A stretch of 64,000 nt of DNA from JAJXSS01 sp964547135 (GTDB taxonomy: Bacteria > Planctomycetota > Phycisphaerae > Phycisphaerales > Phycisphaeraceae), in the NCBI GenBank assembly GCA_964547135.1, contig CAZJMK010000003.1, forward strand, positions 60,544 to 124,543, written 5' to 3'. The translations under genes and the position numbers were made by a program. The notes below the pieces were generated by a model. That model made no database searches. It had not been told where the DNA came from and was given only the letters and a program-made list of their open reading frames with translations. This document shows, piece after piece, positions 35,887-44,985 of the stretch; position 1 is the stretch's first letter, and every line of letters begins with the position of its first letter.

Positions 35887-36531
35887 TTAGCTTACCGTCC
35901 TTCGCCCATATCGCAACCAACCCATCGGCAAATACGCAAAAACCAGACTCACCAGCACCAGTAATGCGATAAATGTCACCAGCGACGCATCCCCCAACCC
36001 CGAAGGCTCGGCCAGTAGCACTGCCACCCAAACAGCCATGATCGCATAACGGGCCGTGGTCAATCGATGACGCAACCGCTGCCAGGTTGGTCCCTGCATC
36101 GAACCGAGCATCGCTTCGATGACCATGAGCACCAGCACCGCCGCGACCAGCGCAGCCGACCGCCCCCGCAGCCAGTCACGATGCTGTTTTTGCGACACCA
36201 GCATCTGTGCCTCCATCGGCAGCCGTTGCGATTCCATCAGCAAACGTTTTTCGGTCACCGCCTCCGCCGTCGCCCCTGATTGCTCCAACCGGGTCAATAC
36301 GTCTTGGTTGGTTTTCTCATACGCTGCCAGTTCACTACGAGCCGGTCCCGAACCGATAAAAAGCTGGTCATACGCCCAGGGCCAAACCTGCCCCAATACC
36401 CCCGGCCCAAGCAACACCCCCACCAACACCCCCACCAACAACACATAAATATCACGATGACACGGGGCACGATGGTTGGTTTCATCAGCCTTGGTCGTTG
36501 CCGCGGGCTTATCGGGCGTTGGGTTGGACAT
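35887..36531 (-). CDS. Hypothetical membrane protein
   Basis: A 214-residue protein with a helix at about 28-48, a charged soluble stretch with coiled-coil tendency at 65-120, and three further helices from about 125 to 205. No family is recognised. The topology, with a soluble domain between helix 1 and a three-helix bundle, is all that can be said. It probably shares an operon with the SNF2 gene 38 bases downstream, a pairing worth noting but not explained. Confidence 0.65.
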   Translation of the reverse strand: MSNPTPDKPAATTKADETNHRAPCHRDIYVLLVGVLVGVLLGPGVLGQVWPWAYDQLFIGSGPARSELAAYEKTNQDVLTRLEQSGATAEAVTEKRLLMESQRLPMEAQMLVSQKQHRDWLRGRSAALVAAVLVLMVIEAMLGSMQGPTWQRLRHRLTTARYAIMAVWVAVLLAEPSGLGDASLVTFIALLVLVSLVFAYLPMGWLRYGRRTVS

Positions 36532-36579
36532 GATAATTACCTCGAAAACAGGGTGAATTCCTCATGGGCTGTATCTTCG

Positions 36580-36615
36580 CCCCCTCTCCCTCCGGGAGAG
36601 GGTAGGGGTGAGGGC
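36580..36615. repeat. Repeat B copy 3
   Basis: CCCCTCTCCCTCCGGGAGAG with the tail GGTAGGGGTGAGGGC. It lies between the divergent membrane-protein gene and rplU. Confidence 0.85.
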
Positions 36616-36742
36616 GTCCTAATCAATCACATTCAGAACGAGCATCCTATTAAATCAACGCAATGACAAAAGCTTTTCAGCCATTTGGCAAGCGAATCGG
36701 TTTCGGGTACATTACTCGGCTCGCACGAAACGAGGTAACACC

Positions 36743-37066
36743 ATGTACGCAATCATCGAAGACAGCGGTTCGCAGATCAAGGTCAGCCAGGGCGACATTA
36801 TTCGCGTGGCCCTGCGTGAGCAGCCCACCGGTCAGGCGGCGATCACCTTTGACAAGGTGCTCTTCGTGAGCGACCCCAAAGCCGACGCCCCCGCCCGCAT
36901 TGGGCAACCCTACGTCAGCGGCGCCAAGGTCAGCGGCGAAATACTGTCGCAGGAAAAGACCGACAAGGTCAAAAGCTGGCGCTATAGCCGACGAAAAAAC
37001 GTGCTCAAACGCAAAGGTCACCGACAGGATTACCTCAAGGTGAAAATCACCGGCATCGAAGGCTGA
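36743..37066 (+). CDS. rplU: 50S ribosomal protein L21
   Basis: A 107-residue protein with the L21 start 'MYAIIEDSGSQIKV' and the family signature 'YSRRKNVLKRKGHRQ'. GAGGT lies six bases before the ATG. It binds 23S rRNA. The usual neighbour rpmA (L27) is not downstream; instead repeats C and A and a converging RND gene follow. Confidence 0.95.
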   Translation: MYAIIEDSGSQIKVSQGDIIRVALREQPTGQAAITFDKVLFVSDPKADAPARIGQPYVSGAKVSGEILSQEKTDKVKSWRYSRRKNVLKRKGHRQDYLKVKITGIEG

Positions 37067-37074
37067 TTTTCGTC

Positions 37075-37100
37075 CAGACGCGACAAGTCGCGGCGCTAAC
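37075..37100 (-). repeat. Repeat C copy 3, inverted, with compensated stem
   Basis: On the minus strand GTTAGCGCCGCGACTTGTC, with the stem CGCGAC/GTCGCG in place of CGCGAT/ATCGCG. It lies eight bases after rplU. Confidence 0.8.
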
Positions 37101-37107
37101 ATATGAA

Positions 37108-37183
37108 TGACGCCGAGGGCTTTCGCCCCGGTTGGTTCGAATCGTTGTCATGCAACAATCCGGCCCTGAAGGGCACGGCGTCA
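37108..37183. repeat. Repeat A copy 3
   Basis: A 76-bp element bounded by TGACGCCG and CGGCGTCA, between the convergent rplU and RND genes. Confidence 0.87.
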
Positions 37184-37234
37184 AAACCCGACGCCAAGTC
37201 TCCGCACTCAGCATTTCAAAATCACTTCACCACT

Positions 37235-40200
37235 TCATGCACCGCCTTCCGGATACGCACGGTACGCAATCACATACAACAGCGGCACAGCTACCAGCGT
37301 CAGCACCGTCGCAAAGCTCAACCCGAACATGATCACAATCGCCATGTCCTTGAAAAACACATCCGTCAATAGCGGAATCATGCCCAGCACCGTCGTCAGT
37401 GCCGCCATGCTCACCGGTCGCGTTCTGCTCACCGCACTCTGCACAATCGCCTCGTAATGTTTCATGCCGCCCGCCTGAAGCGCATTGGCCTCATCCATCA
37501 GCACAATCGCATTTTTAATCAGCATGCCCGACAAACTCAGCACGCCCAAAATCGGCATGAACCCGAACTCCGCCCCCGTCGTCAGCAACCCCACCGTCAC
37601 CCCGATGATCGCCAAGGGCAGCGTCAGCAATATCACCATCGGCTGACGCAGGTTGTTGAACAACGCAATCAATATCAACACCATGCCCCCGAAGCACACC
37701 GGCAGCAACGCTTCCAACCCCCCGCTGGCCTTGCTGGTTTTTTCAAACTCACCACCCCACGTCAATGTATAACCCGTCGGCAGTTCAATCGCCTCCACCG
37801 CTGGTCGCACCCGATTCAACACAAATGCCGCACCCCCCACCGCCGGGTCACACATCACCGTCAGCGTCGGCACACGGTCTCGCCGCATGACGATCGGGTC
37901 CTGCCAACCGACCTGTGTCCGCGTGGCCACCTGATCCAGCGACACCAATCGCCCCTTGGCTGTACCCACCATCACATCCGGCAGCGCCCCCGCATCCAAC
38001 GGCTGACTCACCAAACTGCGCATCCGCAGCGGTATCAAATCTTCGCCCTCACGGTACACGCCGACGTTGACCCCTTCATATGCCAAGGCAATCGACCGAC
38101 TCACTTCACGTCGTGTCACCCCCAACCTTGCTGCGCGATCCGCATCCAACACCGGCTCAATCATCGTCACACGCTGCCGCCAGTCGCTGCGCAGGTTGGT
38201 GATATACGGGTCGGCTGACATGATCGCTTCCACCTGACTTTGCAACCGCCGTAACTCCGCCGGGTCGGGCCCGCGCAGCCTGGCCTGTATTTTCGCCTCC
38301 GCACCCGGCCCCAACACCATGCGCCAAGGCCAACCCAACACATCCGGGTGATGCTCCGCCAATTGCACCCTGATCAACCCCATCAACGCATCAATCCGTT
38401 TGGCATCGTCCACCGAAATGATCAACTGCCCATATGACGGGTTCGGGCTTTCCGGGCTGTAAGTCAGTTCAAAACGCAACGTGCCCGAACCGGCATTGGC
38501 AGCCACATCCGTCACCCCCTCCTGCTCACGCAGCCAAGCGGTCATGCTCGACAATTCGCGGTCCATCGCATGAATGCTCGTGCCCTGCGGCAGCCAGAAT
38601 TCGACCATGAACTGCGGACGCGCTGAGTTGGGGAAAAAGCCTTGCTTGGCTTTACCAAAACCCACCGCTGTGCCCACCAGCATGATGATCAGCACCCCCA
38701 GCGCCATCCAGCGATGATGCAATATGGTTTCGAGCAGGCTGCGAAAACTGCGAAACACCCATCCCCCATACGGGTCGCTTTCGCTCCCAGCCGAGCCTTG
38801 CCCCAGTATCACTGCGCCCAGCACCGGCGTGCTGGTGATCGCAAACACCCAGCTGAGCAGCAGCGACACCCACAACACCGTGAACAGCGATCCGCAATAG
38901 TCGCCCGTGCTGTCGGGGCTTAAACCAATCGGGGCAAACGCTAAAATCGCAATCACCGTCGCGCCCAACAACGGCCAGGTCGTCTGCCCGACAATTTTTT
39001 CCGCCGCCTGTGCTCTGCTTAACCCCTGTTTCACCCCGCCGATGATGCCCTCCACCACCACAATTGCATTGTCCACCAACATCCCCAAGGCAATGATCAA
39101 CGCCCCCAATGAAATGCGCTGCAAATCCAACCCCAGCAACTTCATCACGATAAACGTACCCAAAATCGTCAACAACAGCACCACCCCGATCAGCACCCCT
39201 GCCCGCAACCCCATCGCCAGCAATAACACCCCCACCACGATCACCACCGATTCGACCAGCCCGATGGTAAACCCCCGCACTGCCTGCCTGACTCCCTCCG
39301 ACTGCATCGAAACCACGCCCAGTTCAATGCCCACCGGCGTCTGCTCCATCAATTCACCCAAACGCTTCTGCACCGCTTCCCCCATGTTCACCACATTGCC
39401 CCCCGCCACCGTCGAAACCCCCAGCGCAATCGCGCGATAATCGTTATACCGCAGCATCACCCCCGGCGGTTCCGCCTCACCCCTGCTCACCTTCACCACA
39501 TCCCCCAACCGAAGCAACGCTCCCGTCTGCGTCGGAACCATCACATCACGTATCGCCTGCAACGAATCCAACCCGCCCGTCGGCTCAATCATGATGCGAC
39601 GATCCCCCGCCATGGCCGGCGCACTGGGCACCACCAGCCCTTTGCCTTCCAGTGCTCTCACTACTGACTGCAAATCCGCCCCCAACCCCGCCAATCGTTC
39701 CGGCGACACATCCAAAAAAATCATCGGCCGAGGTTCACCCAACAACCGCACACTCGCCACATCCTTCACCAGCAACAATTCCTTGCGCAACTCGCGGGCA
39801 TAATCATGCAGTTCCGTCAGCGAAAAACCGTCGCCGTAAATGTAAAAAAGCACGCCGAACACATCGCCGAAATCATCGTCCACCATCGGCGCACCGGCCC
39901 CCGGCGGCAACTGCTCCGCCGCAGCCGCCACCTTCCGCCGCAGTTCGTCCCAAATCTGCGGTAGCTCATGCCCGCGATACTGATCCTTGATATACACCTT
40001 CACCATCGACCGACCAGCAGTCGAGGTCGAACTCAGATAATCAACATATTGCAGTTGCTGGATCGCCGCTTCAATCGGCTCGGTCACTTCATTGGCCACC
40101 TCCGCAGGCGATGCCCCGGGGTAACTGGTCACCACCACCGCCTGTTTGATGGGGAACGAAGGGTCCTCCAATCGCCCCAACGTTTGATACGACTTGATGC

Positions 40201-40273
40201 CGGCAAAAATCGCCAGCACCGTCAACACCGTCACCACCACCCGATAGCGCAGCGAAAGGGTTGCTATGTTCAT
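37235..40273 (-). CDS. RND-family efflux permease
   Basis: A 1012-residue proton-driven exporter with the RND duplication: helix 1 at about 10-30, a large periplasmic domain, helices 2-6, then the second half. The proton-relay helix has 'LGMLVDNAIVVVEG', in which the second Asp of the classic Asp-Asp pair is Asn. The helix-10 Lys is kept ('LSGMLIKNAIVLMDE'). The ATG overlaps the adaptor stop as ATGA. No TolC-type channel gene is adjacent. The substrate is unknown; a drug-type rather than metal-type pump seems likelier. Confidence 0.93.
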   Translation of the reverse strand: MNIATLSLRYRVVVTVLTVLAIFAGIKSYQTLGRLEDPSFPIKQAVVVTSYPGASPAEVANEVTEPIEAAIQQLQYVDYLSSTSTAGRSMVKVYIKDQYRGHELPQIWDELRRKVAAAAEQLPPGAGAPMVDDDFGDVFGVLFYIYGDGFSLTELHDYARELRKELLLVKDVASVRLLGEPRPMIFLDVSPERLAGLGADLQSVVRALEGKGLVVPSAPAMAGDRRIMIEPTGGLDSLQAIRDVMVPTQTGALLRLGDVVKVSRGEAEPPGVMLRYNDYRAIALGVSTVAGGNVVNMGEAVQKRLGELMEQTPVGIELGVVSMQSEGVRQAVRGFTIGLVESVVIVVGVLLLAMGLRAGVLIGVVLLLTILGTFIVMKLLGLDLQRISLGALIIALGMLVDNAIVVVEGIIGGVKQGLSRAQAAEKIVGQTTWPLLGATVIAILAFAPIGLSPDSTGDYCGSLFTVLWVSLLLSWVFAITSTPVLGAVILGQGSAGSESDPYGGWVFRSFRSLLETILHHRWMALGVLIIMLVGTAVGFGKAKQGFFPNSARPQFMVEFWLPQGTSIHAMDRELSSMTAWLREQEGVTDVAANAGSGTLRFELTYSPESPNPSYGQLIISVDDAKRIDALMGLIRVQLAEHHPDVLGWPWRMVLGPGAEAKIQARLRGPDPAELRRLQSQVEAIMSADPYITNLRSDWRQRVTMIEPVLDADRAARLGVTRREVSRSIALAYEGVNVGVYREGEDLIPLRMRSLVSQPLDAGALPDVMVGTAKGRLVSLDQVATRTQVGWQDPIVMRRDRVPTLTVMCDPAVGGAAFVLNRVRPAVEAIELPTGYTLTWGGEFEKTSKASGGLEALLPVCFGGMVLILIALFNNLRQPMVILLTLPLAIIGVTVGLLTTGAEFGFMPILGVLSLSGMLIKNAIVLMDEANALQAGGMKHYEAIVQSAVSRTRPVSMAALTTVLGMIPLLTDVFFKDMAIVIMFGLSFATVLTLVAVPLLYVIAYRAYPEGGA

Positions 40274-41487
40274 GGGCGCTGCTCCATCAGGCGAATGCGT
40301 TGCCCCTGGCGCAACAGGCTCGTACCCGCAGTCACCACCCGGTCACCAGCCGCCACCCCTTCGCCGATGATCGCCTGTTCGCCCGCCAACCGCACCACCT
40401 GCACCGCCGTCGCTTCCACCTGATATTGCCCGCCCTGTTCACGCACCCGCCAAACCTGTTTGTTTCCTGCATCGCTTACCCATATCGCCGCCACGGGGAT
40501 GGCCTTTTCCTGCGCCTCGCCTTGCCGGGCAGGCAGCACCAGCGTCACCGCCATACCGGGTAGTGCCGTCAACTCCGTCGGTCTGGGCATCGTGAATATC
40601 ACCCGATACATCCCCGTGGCCGGGTCCGCCTCCGCCGACGCTTCCTTCACCTTCACATCAAAGCGTTTGTCGGGCAACACGCTGAACACCACATACGGCT
40701 GCGCCGAAACCTCGCCTTCGCGTGCCGCCGCCCGCTTGCGATACAGTGCCACCATCGCTTCCGGAAAATCAAACGACAAGTCGAGCGTTGCAATGTCCTG
40801 CAAACGTGCCACCGCGGTGCCCGGCTGAATGTTCTGAAAATTTTCCACAAACCGCTGCACCACCAGTGCTCGAAACGGTGCCTTGAGCACCGTGTCCGCC
40901 AGTGACTGCTGCGCGATTTTCAACTGTGCCTGTGCCCCCTGATACGCAGCTTTGGCATCCGTCAGTTCCTGCGGCGTGGCGGCATTGGCGGCAATCAATT
41001 TTTCAATCCGCTCCAACTTCACACGCAGTTGTTCAATCTGCGGTTCCAGCACCGCAATCTGCTGCTCAAATCGCACCGGGTCGATACGGGCCACCACATC
41101 ACCTTCCGCCAACTCACGACCCAGTTTCAAATCCGATTCAACCAGCGGCCCGCCCACCTGAAATGACAAATCCACCGTCCGCCCCGCCAACACCTGTCCC
41201 GGCAAACGTCGCTCCCCTTGTGCCCCCGCATCCACCACCATCGCCACCTTCACCGGCCTTACCAACTCCGTCGGCGGCTCCGGCGGCGGGTTCCAATTGC
41301 CAAACATCACCGCACCCACACCCCCCAGCAACATCACCAACCCCACCACCCCCGCCACCCACCGCCCAACCACCGCAAACTTGCTCGCAGCAACTTTCGG
41401 TTTCACCACTGAGGGCGTTGCAGCCTCCGTGGTTGATGTTGACTCCGAGGTTGATGGCGTCCCGGCTGCCGATGTTGGCTCTGACAT
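40270..41487 (-). CDS. RND efflux periplasmic adaptor (membrane fusion protein)
   Basis: A 405-residue protein with a Ser/Thr-rich cytoplasmic N-terminus, a membrane helix at about 40-65, the lipoyl half motifs ('GRTVDLSFQVGGPLVE', 'VLKAPFRALV'), a helical hairpin at about 135-200, a beta-barrel and a membrane-proximal domain. GGGAG lies eight bases before the ATG. It bridges the permease to an outer-membrane channel. The stop overlaps the permease start. Confidence 0.93.
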   Translation of the reverse strand: MSEPTSAAGTPSTSESTSTTEAATPSVVKPKVAASKFAVVGRWVAGVVGLVMLLGGVGAVMFGNWNPPPEPPTELVRPVKVAMVVDAGAQGERRLPGQVLAGRTVDLSFQVGGPLVESDLKLGRELAEGDVVARIDPVRFEQQIAVLEPQIEQLRVKLERIEKLIAANAATPQELTDAKAAYQGAQAQLKIAQQSLADTVLKAPFRALVVQRFVENFQNIQPGTAVARLQDIATLDLSFDFPEAMVALYRKRAAAREGEVSAQPYVVFSVLPDKRFDVKVKEASAEADPATGMYRVIFTMPRPTELTALPGMAVTLVLPARQGEAQEKAIPVAAIWVSDAGNKQVWRVREQGGQYQVEATAVQVVRLAGEQAIIGEGVAAGDRVVTAGTSLLRQGQRIRLMEQRP

Positions 41488-41580
41488 GTGATCACTCCCT
41501 GATGTTGAACTGCCCTACCTCATTCAAATGCTATGCCCAATCCCCCGAACAACACAAGGCTCCAAAAAGAGCTAAAAAAG

Positions 41581-41604
41581 AGAGCCGGGCCGTGTCGGCC
41601 CGGC
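41581..41604. repeat. Repeat J copy 2
   Basis: AGAG, then stem CCGGGCCG (41585-41592), loop TGT and CGGCCCGG (41596-41603). Relative to copy 1, one G-C pair is flipped to C-G on both arms. Confidence 0.75.
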
Positions 41605-41682
41605 AGGGCAAACGCATGTGGCTTGATTCACTGAGCCGCGACCGGTAGTGAGCGGTTGATGATCTTCGGGGCCTCTGAAAAA

Positions 41683-41824
41683 CCCCCTCTCCCTCCGGGA
41701 GAGGGTAGGGGTGAGGGCGGAAAAGCATGTGGAGTATCGAATTCATTACTCCGGGTTTCTCGGCCCTCACCCGGCCTCGGTCGCCGCGGCGACACTCGGC
41801 CACCCTCTCCCATGGGGAGAGGGG
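41683..41824. repeat. Repeat B composite, copies 4 and 5
   Basis: A B palindrome with its GGGGTGAGGGC tail is followed after about 45 bp by the inverted tail GGCCCTCACCCGGCC, a small hairpin and CCCTCTCCCATGGGGAGAGG. The same compound layout occurs at 60265-60402. With J2 it fills the 353-bp gap between the adaptor gene and def, where no gene is seen. Confidence 0.85.
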
Positions 41825-41840
41825 ACCTATCGCCAATCAC

Positions 41841-42356
41841 TCATCCCCCGCGTTCCAATTCGCGCCATTTCTTTTCATTGGCCAACCGGTCCATCGGCGA
41901 CATCCGATCAACAATCAGCACCCCATCCAAGTGATCATTTTCATGCTGCCAGATACGGGCCGGCAGTTCCGCCGAGGTGAGTACAAATTCCTGCCCCTCC
42001 AAATCGATGGCCGTGATAGTGATCGCCATCGGCCTGCGTATCACGCCGGTGATGTCGGGCAGTGACAAACAACCTTCCTCGCGCTCATGCGTTTGCCGAC
42101 TGGGCGCACTGAGCACCGGGTTGATGAACACCAAATCATCTTTCGCGTCACCCGTGGCATTGGCGACAAACATCCGCCACGATAAACCCACCTGCGGGGC
42201 CGCCAATCCGACCCCCGGGGCCTGATGCATCAACTCCAGCATCCGCCCAGCCACCAGTCGAACCTCGTCGTTGATGACCTCGATGGGTTGTGCCTTGGCG
42301 CGCAGCACCGGGTGAGGGTAATGCACGATTTTCAATGCTGCCGCATCCGTCGTCAT
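41841..42356 (-). CDS. def: Peptide deformylase
   Basis: A 171-residue metal enzyme that removes the formyl group from nascent proteins. The three family motifs are all present: GVGLAAPQVG, EEGCLSLPD (metal-ligand Cys) and QHENDHLDG (HExxH with two His ligands). Length is normal for type I. It is followed downstream by repeat B and preceded by a hairpin after the vWA gene. Confidence 0.95.
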   Translation of the reverse strand: MTTDAAALKIVHYPHPVLRAKAQPIEVINDEVRLVAGRMLELMHQAPGVGLAAPQVGLSWRMFVANATGDAKDDLVFINPVLSAPSRQTHEREEGCLSLPDITGVIRRPMAITITAIDLEGQEFVLTSAELPARIWQHENDHLDGVLIVDRMSPMDRLANEKKWRELERGG

Positions 42357-42407
42357 GACCCTATATTAAGCCTCATTCAACCCCATCACAACAAAACCAT
42401 GTGCAAA

Positions 42408-42431
42408 GCCCAGGCATCGCAATGCCTGGGT
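42408..42431. terminator. Hairpin K1 between the vWA gene and def
   Basis: CCCAGGCAT (42409-42417) and ATGCCTGGG (42422-42430) with a four-base loop. It is nearly identical to the rpsD terminator at 45534. The T-run is weak on the minus strand (CTTTG) and better on the plus strand (TTTTC), so its direction of action is uncertain. Confidence 0.6.
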
Positions 42432-42448
42432 TTTCGTAAACTTATTCA

Positions 42449-44770
42449 TCACGACCCTTCCGCCGGTGCCACCACTTCATACACCGTGTCCGCCAGCATG
42501 AACTGCACATTGGCACCCAGCGCCAACCATGGTGCCACTTCCGGGTGTTTGCGCAACAGCGTGAAGTATTCATCACTGTTGAACGTCACCTGCACCTTCC
42601 GTGCATTTTGCTGCGCTGGCACACGGGCATCGATCCATTGCGACCCGTTCTGATAAAACACCTGCCCGCGTACCACCCGCATCTGTTGCTGTGCCTGGCG
42701 CAGGTTATCCCGCACCGATTCCGCAGCCGCGCCACTGCCCGCCACCGCGCGCTCGCCCAACAAACTCATCGACTTTTGCGCCACGCTCGCCGGGGCCGGG
42801 GCCGTCGCCGCCTGCAATGATGCCCCCAACTGGGCATTGGCCACTGCATCGTCCCCCACCTTGCGTTCACGCATATCCATCGCCGCACGGCGTAATTCCT
42901 CGCGCACCGGGGCCGCCGTCGGCACTGCCATGTTCTGCAAACTGCGCTGCGTCATCGGCACATCACGCCTGCTTTCATCCTCCACAATCAGGTAAGCCGT
43001 GTAGGGCGTCACAATGCCGAACTGCCTTGCCAACTGCGTGATTTCATCCTTCAACTCACCACTTTCACCATGCAGGCGCACCTGATCCAACAAATACCCG
43101 ACCCGCCGGGTGGCCCACAACCCTGCAATGAACTGATTTTCCTTGTTCCGTGCTTCAAACGTCGCATCACTGGTCCACTGCCTTGATCGATCATGACTCT
43201 GCCCGCTGAGTGCCACCTTCGCCGAGCCGCTGCCGACGTACCGACCGACCACGACCAACTGATCGCCCTCGAACAAATCAGGCAGCGTCTGCGGGTACAT
43301 CAAGCTCACTTTCACTCCCTCCACCGCCAGTTTCACCTCCGTCAGCACCGGGTTGTTGATCCGCGCAAAAAACGATGACACCTTCACCTCGATGTCCTCG
43401 CTGGGCAGCACGTACTGCGACACCGCTTTGGTTTCCAACGCCAGTCGATCCAGCAGGTGCGTGTTGACATCGCTGCCGATGCCGAAGGTAAACAGCCGAA
43501 CATTCTGCCCGTCCGCCTGTGCTTGCGCCACCTTCAAAAGCGTTTCCACATCGCGTGCCCCCACCGTCGGCTGACCATCGGTCAAAAACACCACCGACAT
43601 CGGCCTACCCTTTTCCTCCCGCTCCCGCACCGTCTGCATCGCCCGTTGCAACGCCGCTTCAATCGCTGTGCCCCCGCGTGCCGTCATTGCCTCCACCGCC
43701 TGTTCCGCCTGTATGCGGGTCTGTTCATCCACATTCACCAGCTTTGCAAACACCGCCTGCGCTTCGGTGGCAAACCCGATCACCTGAAATCGATCACCGT
43801 TGTTCAGCCCGCGCAGGCAATACAACAGCGCCCTTTGCGCCTGCTTGATTTTGTCCCCCGACATCGACCCCGACGTATCGACCACGAACACCACATCCTT
43901 GGGTATCACCGCTGCATTCGCCGCTTTCCATGGCGCCGAGGCGAGCAGCAAAAAGTACCCGCCTTGGCCTGAATCGCTTTTATCCGGGTACGAAAGCAGC
44001 GACAGGTCGATGGCATCGGCATCCCCTTTGCCCGATTTCCGAGGGGCTGAAAAATATAATTCAAAATCAGTGTCCGATTTGGCGTTGCTGGCTTCAAAAC
44101 CGATCACCGCCTTCGTCTCCGTCGGCCTTGTGATATCGACGGCATGTGTCGGTGAGTAAATCGTCTGAATCGATTGCGGCGCATTCACCTCCACCTTCAC
44201 CGCCAGGCTGCCCACCGGCGTGGGCGAAAATGATTCGCTGCGCAACGGGTATGCAAAGCGCACCAGGTTGCCATCGCGCGTCAGCAACTGTGTGTAACGC
44301 AGCTTCACCGGCTTGGTCGAGCGTGGTTCGATCGGAAAAATGCGTACCTTGATCAGGTCGCGTCCGGCATATTCAAGCAGGGCCGGGTCCAGTGCCTTGC
44401 GCACGATTTCCTCATAAATCAGCCGGGCTTTGCCTGCGTCAAGCAATTCCGCCTCGACCATTTTTCCGTCCACTTCCATGGCGAAGCTGTCGAGCCTGCC
44501 CCCCTTGGGGACCGGGAAAAAGTAGGTCGCCTCCAGCCGCTGATCGGTCGGATTGCCAAACACCTGATCGACCGTCGTCACCGCCAGTTGTCCATCAATG
44601 CGCACGCTGACATGATGCTGGTCCATTGTCAGCCTAGGCATCCGTGTCGGCATCGATCTACTGTCGGGCGGCTGGGTCACAAGCAAACCCTGCGCCTGTA
44701 CCAGCGAAACGCAACAAACCGTCATCATGAAAAACCAAGCGATCAACGATTGCACAAAGTGCTTGTACAT
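42449..44770 (-). CDS. VIT and von Willebrand A domain protein
   Basis: A 773-residue exported protein. A signal peptide (about 1-27, ending VQAQG) is followed by a VIT domain at about 45-165 ('VTTVDQVFGNPTDQRLEATY') and a vWA domain at about 290-465 with an intact MIDAS start, DTSGSMSGDK. A long C-terminal region with a 'ARQFGIVTPYTAYLI' motif is typical for this class. Family members act as surface adhesion or sorting-linked proteins. No C-terminal anchor is visible here. GAGG lies eight bases before the ATG. It appears monocistronic. Confidence 0.9.
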   Translation of the reverse strand: MYKHFVQSLIAWFFMMTVCCVSLVQAQGLLVTQPPDSRSMPTRMPRLTMDQHHVSVRIDGQLAVTTVDQVFGNPTDQRLEATYFFPVPKGGRLDSFAMEVDGKMVEAELLDAGKARLIYEEIVRKALDPALLEYAGRDLIKVRIFPIEPRSTKPVKLRYTQLLTRDGNLVRFAYPLRSESFSPTPVGSLAVKVEVNAPQSIQTIYSPTHAVDITRPTETKAVIGFEASNAKSDTDFELYFSAPRKSGKGDADAIDLSLLSYPDKSDSGQGGYFLLLASAPWKAANAAVIPKDVVFVVDTSGSMSGDKIKQAQRALLYCLRGLNNGDRFQVIGFATEAQAVFAKLVNVDEQTRIQAEQAVEAMTARGGTAIEAALQRAMQTVREREEKGRPMSVVFLTDGQPTVGARDVETLLKVAQAQADGQNVRLFTFGIGSDVNTHLLDRLALETKAVSQYVLPSEDIEVKVSSFFARINNPVLTEVKLAVEGVKVSLMYPQTLPDLFEGDQLVVVGRYVGSGSAKVALSGQSHDRSRQWTSDATFEARNKENQFIAGLWATRRVGYLLDQVRLHGESGELKDEITQLARQFGIVTPYTAYLIVEDESRRDVPMTQRSLQNMAVPTAAPVREELRRAAMDMRERKVGDDAVANAQLGASLQAATAPAPASVAQKSMSLLGERAVAGSGAAAESVRDNLRQAQQQMRVVRGQVFYQNGSQWIDARVPAQQNARKVQVTFNSDEYFTLLRKHPEVAPWLALGANVQFMLADTVYEVVAPAEGS

Positions 44771-44885
44771 GGCTGCATCCTCGGGGGTTCAATCCGTTGG
44801 ACGCATACATCAGTGAACGGTTCCATGAAAAAAAGAAATGGTCGTAATTGATTTGTTTAGCGCGGACGCTTTGCGTCGGCGAATT

Positions 44886-44949
44886 TGACGCCGTGCCCTT
44901 CAGGGCCGGATGTTTGTTAATTGATCCGGGGCTAAAGCCCTCGGCGTCA
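44886..44949. repeat. Repeat A copy 4
   Basis: A 64-bp element, TGACGCCGTGCCCTTCAGGG at the left and GCTAAAGCCCTCGGCGTCA at the right. It lies between the Rrf2 gene and the vWA gene. Confidence 0.9.
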
Positions 44950-44985
44950 GTTGTTGTTTGAAAACCATCCTGCTTTTATGATGAC

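Noticed and set aside
35846..36031. An upstream start for the SNF2 gene at 36031
   Set aside because: It would overlap the membrane-protein gene by 145 bases. The ATG at 35848 has GGAG at the right distance.
41531..41840. Small frames with SPLPSPGGRG or LSPWERV peptides near 41.6 kb and similar ones near 9.3, 36.6, 60.3 and 62.4 kb
   Set aside because: They are translations of repeat B. Such peptides often appear as false genes or false N-termini; the gspE start was moved for this reason.
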